A DNA stretch of 64,000 nt from Limnohabitans sp. (GTDB lineage Bacteria > Pseudomonadota > Gammaproteobacteria > Burkholderiales > Burkholderiaceae_C). Position 1 is the first letter of the stretch. Each line of letters starts with the position of its first letter. Location of the stretch: assembly GCA_030158125.1 (NCBI GenBank), contig JAOATL010000014.1, positions 62,001 through 126,000 on the forward strand, in the 5' to 3' direction. Below are positions 8,190-15,044 of the stretch, in pieces. A model generated the notes under the pieces. The model was not told the origin of the DNA, ran no database searches, and saw only the letters and a list, made by a program, of their open reading frames with translations. A program made the position numbers and the translations under genes.

Positions 8190-9149
8190 ATGAAAAAGCA
8201 AATCACACTTCTCCTTGCTACAGCAATCTGTGCATTCAGCGCTGTTGCGCAAACCACGTACCCAAGCAAACCCGTCAAACTGATGGTGGGCGCTGGCGCA
8301 GGTGGTGGCACGGACATCATTGCGCGCATGTTGGCTGAAAAAATGACCGATTCACTCAAAGGCACGTTCATTGTTGAAAACAAACCGGGAGCATCCAACA
8401 CCATTGCGGCCGACCTCACTGCGAAGGCCGCACCCGATGGACACACTTTGCTGGTCGCCACAAACACTGGCCAAGCCATTGCGCCGCATTTGATCAAACT
8501 GTCATTTGATCCCATCAAAGATTTAACCCCCGTCGGATTGGTTGTCACCGTTCCCAATGTGCTGGTGGTTGGCAGCTCGGTCCCCGCAAACAACATCAAA
8601 GAGTTGGTGAGTTTGATGAAGGCCAAACCTGAAGAGTTCAAATACGCATCGTCAGGCGTGGGCAGCACACAGCACATTGCCGGCGAGGGTTTTGACATTG
8701 CGGCAGGTGTAAAAAGTGTGCATGTCCCCTACAAAGGCAGCGCCCAAGCGCACTTAGACATCATTGCAGGCAACGTGCAAATTATGTTTGACACCACATC
8801 TTCTGCCATGGGACAAATCAAAGCGGGCAAGTTCAAGCCATTGGCTGTCACTACCGCACAACGCTCTGCCGAATTGCCCAACGTGCCTACATTGGCTGAG
8901 GCTGGCGTGTCGGGCTTTGAGATGAGCACATGGTATGGCGTGTTTGTGACATCGGGCACACCCCCCGATGTTGTGAACAAACTTCAAACAGAGTTGGCTC
9001 GCATCGTCAAATTACCCGACGTGCAAGCCAAGCTCAAAAGTTTAGGCGGCGAACCTGGCAACATCAGTCCAGAAGATTTCAGCAAGCTGAACCGCCAAGA
9101 GTTTGAGAGATTTGGCAAGCTGATCAAGCAAGCCAACATCAAGATGTAG
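8190..9149 (+). CDS. Bug/TctC-family periplasmic solute-binding protein
   Basis: A Sec signal peptide (MKKQITLLLATAICAFSAVAQ) precedes a mature protein starting TTYPSKPVKLMVGAGAGGGTD, the Bug-family opening. GASNTIAADLTAKAAPDGHTLLV and HVPYKGSAQAHLDIIAGNV are further family blocks. These proteins bind small carboxylates in the periplasm. Partner membrane subunits (TctA/TctB) are absent here, as is common for this expanded family in Burkholderiales. A good AAAGGAA ribosome site precedes the ATG. It is probably co-transcribed with the PdxA-like gene, so it may capture the substrate of that pathway. Confidence 0.92.
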   Translation: MKKQITLLLATAICAFSAVAQTTYPSKPVKLMVGAGAGGGTDIIARMLAEKMTDSLKGTFIVENKPGASNTIAADLTAKAAPDGHTLLVATNTGQAIAPHLIKLSFDPIKDLTPVGLVVTVPNVLVVGSSVPANNIKELVSLMKAKPEEFKYASSGVGSTQHIAGEGFDIAAGVKSVHVPYKGSAQAHLDIIAGNVQIMFDTTSSAMGQIKAGKFKPLAVTTAQRSAELPNVPTLAEAGVSGFEMSTWYGVFVTSGTPPDVVNKLQTELARIVKLPDVQAKLKSLGGEPGNISPEDFSKLNRQEFERFGKLIKQANIKM

Positions 9150-9180
9150 TACTTTGCAAGCCGCATATTGACCCAGCGTC

Positions 9181-9239
9181 ATTAAATGGGGTCAGATCAA
9201 CATTAATTAAAAATTAATGTTGATCTGACCCCATTTAAT
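9181..9239. repeat. palindromic hairpin repeat, copy 2
   Basis: Perfect 28-bp arms (9181-9208 and 9212-9239) around a 3-nt AAA loop. The core is TGGGGTCAGATCAACATTAA and the outer bases are ATTAAAT. It lies between two convergent tctC genes, where it can serve as a shared terminator. Confidence 0.9.
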
Positions 9240-9256
9240 TTGACCGCCTTGAAATA

Positions 9257-10231
9257 TCAGTCGAGGCTCAGGCCTATTTTTCGAGCGACGGCCCCCCATT
9301 TGGTGAAATCTTTGTTGACTTTGGCAACCGCAACCTCCGGCGTACTGCCAATCACCACTTGGTCTGTGGCTTTAAGTCGGTCAGTTGCATCTGGTGTACG
9401 CAAAGCCTCCACCACGGCCAGTCTAAATTTGTTGACCACTTCATCTGGCACTTGGCGAGGCGCTAACAAAATCAAACTGAAGTCTGCCTCGTAACCCTTT
9501 ACACCTGCTTCGGCGATGGTGGGGACATCAGGCAAAGTTGGCGATCGTCCCTGCCCCGACACAGCCAAGGCAGTCAGCTTGCCAGATTTCACGTGTGGCA
9601 ACACAGTAGGGCCGGCCAATAAACCACAAGGCACTTGCCCCGCCAACACATCCTGCATCGCTGGGGCTGGGCCCTTGTAGGGAATGTGGGTCATTTGCAT
9701 GCCCGTCATATTCAGCAAAAGTTCAGTCGACAAATGGCCCGGCACACCCGCTCCACCAGAGGCATAACTTAAGCTTGTGGTCTTTGCTTTTGCAATGAGC
9801 TCACTCAAGGTTTTGACACCAAGCGATGGATGACAGACCAAGGTTTGGCTGAACGAAGACAACACACTGATGGGTTTGAGGTCTTCCAGTTTAAACGCCA
9901 TCGACTTGTAAACATGCGGATTGACCGTGAGCAATGTGTCAGTGGCAATTAAAAACGTATAGCCATCTGGCGCTGCGCGTGCCGCAGAGGCCGCACCAAT
10001 GTTGCCACCTGCGCCAGGCTGGTTTTCTATCACGATAGGCTGCTTCAAAATGGCTTGGATTTTTTCAGCAGCAGTGCGCATGACCAAATCACTTGGGCCA
10101 CCCGGCGGATAAGGCGCAATAACCTTGATGGGTTTGCTTGGCCAGCTTTGTGCCATGGCAACACTGCCGATAAAAAACAAAGACGCAACAAGCATCCGGC
10201 GAGAAAAGCGAATTTGCAAGGGCTTCAACAT
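9257..10231 (-). CDS. Bug/TctC-family periplasmic solute-binding protein (second copy)
   Basis: A basic n-region with Arg pairs (MLKPLQIRFSRRMLVAS), a hydrophobic segment and a cut after VAMAQ give SWPSKPIKVIAPYPPGGPSD, the canonical Bug opening. QPGAGGNIGAASAARAAPDGYTFL and HIPYKGPAPAMQDVLAGQV follow. I start at the ATG at 10231; an ATG directly before it at 10234 is equally possible, with GGAG just upstream. It is convergent with the first tctC gene and clearly different in sequence, so it is not a recent duplicate. The substrate is unknown. Confidence 0.9.
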   Translation of the reverse strand: MLKPLQIRFSRRMLVASLFFIGSVAMAQSWPSKPIKVIAPYPPGGPSDLVMRTAAEKIQAILKQPIVIENQPGAGGNIGAASAARAAPDGYTFLIATDTLLTVNPHVYKSMAFKLEDLKPISVLSSFSQTLVCHPSLGVKTLSELIAKAKTTSLSYASGGAGVPGHLSTELLLNMTGMQMTHIPYKGPAPAMQDVLAGQVPCGLLAGPTVLPHVKSGKLTALAVSGQGRSPTLPDVPTIAEAGVKGYEADFSLILLAPRQVPDEVVNKFRLAVVEALRTPDATDRLKATDQVVIGSTPEVAVAKVNKDFTKWGAVARKIGLSLD

Positions 10232-10370
10232 CATGGACTCCAAAGAATGACGCATCCTAGCCAAAGCGAGATTTATAAACTATCCCTATTTACGCTGATA
10301 ACAGCCTTTCACATGCAGACTTTTTCTAAATCTGACTAAGATGGGTGACAACTTTGAGATCAGTCTTTTT

Positions 10371-12635
10371 ATGAAATGCCACGCCAATTTCAAACTTCGG
10401 CATCGCTCATTTACCCTTACTGCACTTGGCCCTCGCACCGCTTTCTATCCAGCGTTGTGGGCCGGATTGTTTGCGCCACTTGTTGCTTTATCTCAAGATA
10501 CAGGCGTAGGCGGGCAAACGGAGCCCGCCAGCGGCTCGCAAGCCAGTGTGATTCAGCGCGTTGAAATTGTGGCGCGCCAAGGCTCAACAGAGCTGCGCCG
10601 TGCGGCCAGCGTAGCCAAACAGATTTACGGCCGTGAAGAGCTAGATCGCTATGGCGACACCAATACGATGGATGTGTTGCGCCGCCTTCCTGGCGTTAAC
10701 GTGGATTCAGGCGGCCCGCGCATGCGGGGGTTGGGCGCAGGCTACACCCAAATCTTGATCAACGGCGACCCTGCGCCCCAGGGCTTCAACCTGGACCAGC
10801 TAAGCCCTTCGCAAATTGAACGCATTGAAGTCATCAAAGCAGCCACGGCAGACCAAAGCACGCAAGCCATTGCCGGCACCATCAATGTCATCTTGAAAGA
10901 GACATCACGACGCGCCCTCAGCACTTTGCGTTTGGGCTTATCAAATGGCCAGGACAGGCCTGTTGGCAATCTCAATTATTCCATCAGCGAATCGAACGGC
11001 CCCTTCAACATTTCCTTGCCCATCTCTTTGTTTGAATGGAAACGTCAGGTGCGCAATTTGGTCGATCGCCAAATGGCTGGTACCGATGGCCATCCGGCCT
11101 TGTCAGAGCAGTTGGGCACCAACACCTCCTGGGGTTGGGGCTACAACTTGGCCCCACGTTTCAATTACAAAATCAGCGACGAGCAAACCCTGTCTCTTGC
11201 GACATTTTTCCAAAAAGGCTACTGGAACTACAGCACAGACTATCTCAACCGCGCCATCTCAGGCAGTCCTGTTTTTGACGACAACGCCATTCAGAGTGGC
11301 TTTTGGGAAAATCGACGAGGCAACTTGACTTGGATTCATCGATTCAGCGAAGACCAACGCATTGAAATTAAAGCTGGTGTGCAGCAGTTTCGTTCTGGTT
11401 TTGACCTGAGCAACTTGCGCGCCAGCCAAACCCAACTCAAAACCAATGGCAGTAACCAAGATGAGGCTTACACGCAGGCAGGCAAATACAGTCAATTGCT
11501 TGGAACCGAACACACGCTTACCGCCGGATGGGATCTGGAGACGCGCGAACGCCAAGAACGCCGCACAACCACCGATGGCGCAGGGTTTGCACTGCTGCCC
11601 GCCTTTGAAGGTCAGCCCTTTGAAGCGCAAATGCGACGACAAGCTTTTTACATTCAAGACGAATGGGAAATTTCGCCGCAGTGGCAACTTTACTTGGGCT
11701 TGAGAAACGAAAGGATCGTGTCCGAAAGCAGTAGCGCAACGACACCCACTCTCAATGTTAGCAGCGTGTTGTCACCTTTGGCGCATGTCACTTACAAGTT
11801 TGACCCCAAAAGTAAAGACATGGTACGTGCCAGTCTCACGCGCAGTTACAAAGCGCCAGGACTCAACAGTATGCTAGCCCGACCTGTCATCAATGCGGCT
11901 TACACGAACACCCAGCAGACCAACACATACTTGTCACCCGACCGTTTGGGCAACCCTGGACTGGCACCCGAGTTAGCCAGCGGCTTGGACATCACCTATG
12001 AAAATTATTTGAGCAACGATGGCATTTTCAGCGTTGGTCTTTTTCATCGCCAACTCACCAATGTCGTTCGAAATCTGACAAGCTTGCGTCAGGTGACGTG
12101 GGCCAACGCACCGCGTTGGGTTACTCAGCCTCAAAACTTCTCAGAAGCAGTGACACAGGGCGTTGAATTTGAGTTGCGTGGCCGTGCAGCTGATCTCATG
12201 CCGCATTGGCTTGGCAACGCCAAGGGCTTGAACATCAGAACATCCCTTAACTTTTATCGATCCAGCATTGACGCCTTGATCGGACCCAACAACCGACTTG
12301 ACGGCCAACAACCTTGGTCTGCCAATTTGGGATTTGATCAGCGTATCAATGGCTTGCGCATGACAGTGGGCGGCAACCTGAGTCTGACGCCAGGCTACGA
12401 TACACGCCAAACTTCGGAACAGTTGCTGACACGCTCCATCACGCGCGGCATTGACGTATTTGCCATGATGCCCATCAGCCCCACCCTGTCTTTCAGGGCT
12501 TCAGCCAGTGCTGGTGTTCAACAGTTCGGCCCGCCGAACGGCAGCACCGTCACATTGCTGTCCAATGGCGACTACGTCCGAACAGACCGATACGCCAAAC
12601 CCCAACTTAACCTCTCCCTCGACATGCGCCTTTGA
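10371..12635 (+). CDS. TonB-dependent outer-membrane receptor
   Basis: A signal peptide-like N-terminus precedes a plug domain (YGDTNTMDVLRRLPGVNV, PRMRGLGAGYTQILINGDP, LSPSQIERIEVIKA) and a long beta-barrel with repeated aromatic strands (KFDPKSKDMVRASLTRSYKA, PGLAPELASGLDITYENYL). It is about 754 residues. Such receptors import a large or scarce ligand across the outer membrane using TonB energy. The plug reads VEIVARQGSTE rather than a clear TonB box. The protein ends in Leu instead of the usual aromatic residue. No siderophore genes or riboswitch are adjacent. The start is uncertain: the ATG at 10341 is in frame and could be used instead. Confidence 0.88.
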   Translation: MKCHANFKLRHRSFTLTALGPRTAFYPALWAGLFAPLVALSQDTGVGGQTEPASGSQASVIQRVEIVARQGSTELRRAASVAKQIYGREELDRYGDTNTMDVLRRLPGVNVDSGGPRMRGLGAGYTQILINGDPAPQGFNLDQLSPSQIERIEVIKAATADQSTQAIAGTINVILKETSRRALSTLRLGLSNGQDRPVGNLNYSISESNGPFNISLPISLFEWKRQVRNLVDRQMAGTDGHPALSEQLGTNTSWGWGYNLAPRFNYKISDEQTLSLATFFQKGYWNYSTDYLNRAISGSPVFDDNAIQSGFWENRRGNLTWIHRFSEDQRIEIKAGVQQFRSGFDLSNLRASQTQLKTNGSNQDEAYTQAGKYSQLLGTEHTLTAGWDLETRERQERRTTTDGAGFALLPAFEGQPFEAQMRRQAFYIQDEWEISPQWQLYLGLRNERIVSESSSATTPTLNVSSVLSPLAHVTYKFDPKSKDMVRASLTRSYKAPGLNSMLARPVINAAYTNTQQTNTYLSPDRLGNPGLAPELASGLDITYENYLSNDGIFSVGLFHRQLTNVVRNLTSLRQVTWANAPRWVTQPQNFSEAVTQGVEFELRGRAADLMPHWLGNAKGLNIRTSLNFYRSSIDALIGPNNRLDGQQPWSANLGFDQRINGLRMTVGGNLSLTPGYDTRQTSEQLLTRSITRGIDVFAMMPISPTLSFRASASAGVQQFGPPNGSTVTLLSNGDYVRTDRYAKPQLNLSLDMRL

Positions 12636-12650
12636 GTATGGGTTGGATCA

Positions 12651-12702
12651 AACAAATGGGGTCAGATCAATATTAATTATTGTTGATCTGACCCCATTTG
12701 TT
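12651..12702. repeat. palindromic hairpin repeat, copy 3 (shortened)
   Basis: Arms of 22 bp (12651-12672 and 12681-12702) with outer bases AACAAAT and core GGGGTCAGATCAA. One position is a T opposite G, and the centre has lost about seven bases compared with copies 2 and 4. It lies between the TonB receptor and the class II aldolase gene, which run in the same direction. Confidence 0.85.
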
Positions 12703-12808
12703 GACACCATTTGAGGCGCTCATTTATGTCATATGAGGGTTAAGCCGATTGAATTCTGTTCGACTTGGCGTAATCTCTGTTCTCCCTAAGCCCTTCTTTG
12801 CAACCACC

Positions 12809-13576
12809 ATGTCTGTCCACCCACTTCACACATCCACGATGACAGATGCTGTTCAGCAAGTCAAAGTTCATTTGGCAGCAGCTTTACGCATGGCTGTTCT
12901 AGATGGTTTTGAAGAAGGCATTGACAATCATTTCACCGCTTGCGTGCCTGGACAATCAGATCAATTTTTTGTCTTGCCCTTTGGTCGGCATTGGTCTGAA
13001 GCCAAGGCCAGTGACATGATGGTTTTCAATGAAGCTGGAGAGACCCTAGAAGGCAGTGGCGTGGTTGAACTATCGGCGCAAAGCATTCATGCACCCTTGC
13101 ACCGACTCACAGGGGCCAAAGTGGTGTTACACACACATCAACCGTGGGCAACTGCACTGAATATGTTGCAGGACAATCGTCTACTTCCGGCTACGCAAAC
13201 TGCGGCTTTTTTTCACGGGCGCATTGCCTATGACGACAACTACACAGGGCTTGCCTCCTCTTTAGAGGAAGGCGAACGTCTTGCTGCGTTGATGGGAAAC
13301 AAGACCGTGCTGTTCATGAAAAATCATGGCGTGGTGAGCATCGGAGATACAGTGGCACAGGCGTACCGCCGCTTGTACAAACTCGAAAAAGCATGTCAAA
13401 CACAAGTTTTGGCCATGAGCACAGGCAAGGCATTGAACATCCTGAGTGAGGACGTCATCCAACGCGTTTTGACCCCCTCTGCCTCAGACCGTCATCCACG
13501 AGGTGACCGCGAAAGGCTTTACTTCGAAGCCAATATGCGCATCCTAGACCGCACCAACCCCGGCTACGCCGACTGA
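12809..13576 (+). CDS. class II aldolase/adducin-family protein
   Basis: The metal-binding histidines of the fold are visible: HTH in VVLHTHQPWATAL and a third in FMKNHGVVSIGDTVAQAY. The catalytic Glu of true fuculose-phosphate aldolases, about 19 residues before HTH, is not in place; the segment reads VVELSAQSIHAPLHRL, as in the adducin-like subgroup. It may be a decarboxylase, an isomerase-like enzyme or a non-canonical lyase. The start is uncertain: ATGs at 12749, 12809 and 12839 are all in frame without a clear ribosome site. The gene is convergent with the MFS gene, overlapping it by 13 bp. Confidence 0.8.
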   Translation: MSVHPLHTSTMTDAVQQVKVHLAAALRMAVLDGFEEGIDNHFTACVPGQSDQFFVLPFGRHWSEAKASDMMVFNEAGETLEGSGVVELSAQSIHAPLHRLTGAKVVLHTHQPWATALNMLQDNRLLPATQTAAFFHGRIAYDDNYTGLASSLEEGERLAALMGNKTVLFMKNHGVVSIGDTVAQAYRRLYKLEKACQTQVLAMSTGKALNILSEDVIQRVLTPSASDRHPRGDRERLYFEANMRILDRTNPGYAD

Positions 13577-14787
13577 AGCCGGATTCGCTCGGAGGGCTGT
13601 ATGTTCATTGTCATTTGGAAAACGCCTGCTGCCAGGCCAATGGCAACGGCAAGCTTCCAGGCCAGGTCGTAGTTGCCAAATGAATTGAAGATATAGCCGC
13701 CACCCCACGCGCCTAAAAACGAACCTACTTGGTGACTCATGAACGCTATGCCAGACAGCGTGGCCATGAATCTCAGGCCAAACAAGTGAACAATCAACCC
13801 CGAGACCAAGGGCACCACACCCAACCACAGGGTGCCCATGGCCGCACCAAAGACCAATGTGGAAACGGGTGTGGGTGGCACAGAAAAAAACATCAACAGT
13901 GCAAGCGACCGAAGCACGTATATGCCACCCAGCAGCATGCGTTTGGAGTAACGATCGCCCAGCCAGCCAAAAAGATACGAGCCAATCACATTGAATAATC
14001 CGATCAATGCCAATGTCGTGCTTCCCACCGTTGGGTCAATGCCGCAGATGTCCAAATAAGCAGGTAAATGTGTGGTGATAAAAACCAATTGCAAACCACA
14101 GACAAAAAAAGCGATGGCCAACACGCGATAGCCCTTGTGGCCAAGGGCTTCCACGATGGCTTCTTTGACCGATTGCGGCTGACCGACCACCACTTCTGGT
14201 TCAATCTTGTCTGCATGGGTGCCAATGAATGCGGCGGGCAACATAACGCAGGCCAAACCCAAAAACCCAACCACCGCCATTTGCCAGTTCACATTTGTGA
14301 TCAACGACTGCGTCATCGGCGATGCAATGGTCAAACCCAAAGAGCCAATGGCAGAAACAGCCCCCATCGCTGCGCCACGCTTGGTCGCACTCACCGTTCT
14401 CGCCGTGATGTTCATGGCAATGTTGGAGGCCGTGCACGACAACGCAATGCCAACACAAAAACCAACACCCATGGTCACCATCCATGCGGCATCTGCAAAC
14501 CTTAAAAAACACAAACCGATGATGTAAATCACCACTCCCAGAAGCGCCACAGGTCGGGTGCCATACTTGTCAGCCCAAATGCCCACGATGGGCTGCGTTG
14601 CACCCCACACAATGTTTTGCAATGCGACGGCAAGTGAAAAATCTGCAGCCGTAATGCCAATGTCGCGAATCATGTGGGGCTGCAACAAGCCAAAACTTTG
14701 CCGCATCCCCATGGCCAAACTCAGCATGATGGCGGCACCACCCAGAATGCGCCAGATTTGAGCTGGCGATAGGTCTGTCTTTTTCAT
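13564..14787 (-). CDS. MFS transporter
   Basis: 407 residues with twelve hydrophobic segments. The MFS signature loop GIWADKYGTRPVALLGV lies between segments 2 and 3, and GWLGDRYSKRMLLGG follows in the second half. The sequence resembles the oxalate/formate or aromatic-acid antiporter type (SLAMGMRQSFGLLQPHMIRDIG), which often moves carboxylates across the inner membrane. It is convergent with the class II aldolase gene. It may be the inner-membrane step for the carbon-source module, but no sequence feature names the substrate. Confidence 0.88.
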   Translation of the reverse strand: MKKTDLSPAQIWRILGGAAIMLSLAMGMRQSFGLLQPHMIRDIGITAADFSLAVALQNIVWGATQPIVGIWADKYGTRPVALLGVVIYIIGLCFLRFADAAWMVTMGVGFCVGIALSCTASNIAMNITARTVSATKRGAAMGAVSAIGSLGLTIASPMTQSLITNVNWQMAVVGFLGLACVMLPAAFIGTHADKIEPEVVVGQPQSVKEAIVEALGHKGYRVLAIAFFVCGLQLVFITTHLPAYLDICGIDPTVGSTTLALIGLFNVIGSYLFGWLGDRYSKRMLLGGIYVLRSLALLMFFSVPPTPVSTLVFGAAMGTLWLGVVPLVSGLIVHLFGLRFMATLSGIAFMSHQVGSFLGAWGGGYIFNSFGNYDLAWKLAVAIGLAAGVFQMTMNIQPSERIRLQSA

Positions 14788-14815
14788 TTGGATGTCCAGA
14801 ATAATGAGGGCAGAA

Positions 14816-14876
14816 AAACAAATGGGGTCAGATCAACATTAATTAGCAATTAATGTTGATCTGACCCCATTTGTTT
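14816..14876. repeat. palindromic hairpin repeat, copy 4
   Basis: Perfect 29-bp arms (14816-14844 and 14848-14876) with an AGC loop. Outer bases are AAACAAAT and the core matches copy 2. It lies between tRNA-Val and the MFS gene, both on the reverse strand, so as RNA it would form a strong hairpin just after the tRNA. Confidence 0.9.
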
Positions 14877-14893
14877 GGTGTTCTGAAGAATGT

Positions 14894-14970
14894 TGGTAGG
14901 CGCGATTGGACTCGAACCAACGACCCCCACCATGTCAAGGTGGTGCTCTAACCAGCTGAGCTACGCGCCT
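14894..14970 (-). tRNA. tRNA-Val (anticodon GAC)
   Basis: A 77-nt cloverleaf with encoded CCA. The acceptor stem AGGCGCG pairs with CGCGCCT. The D-arm is GCTCAGCTGGTTAGAGC, the anticodon arm ACCACCTTGACATGGTGG contains GAC, and the T-arm contains GGTTCGAGTCC. Confidence 0.96.
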
Positions 14971-15044
14971 ACAAATTCAGCCCGCATTGTAGCATCAAAA
15001 AATGGCCACTTTGAAGCCCGTGACGCCAAGACATGAACTTTGAC

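Noticed and set aside
8190..10231. The two convergent tctC genes as a recent duplication
   Set aside because: Their protein sequences differ widely outside the family motifs and their signal peptides are unrelated.
5472..14876. Hairpin repeats as a CRISPR array
   Set aside because: The copies are kilobases apart, palindromic across their whole length, without spacers or cas genes.
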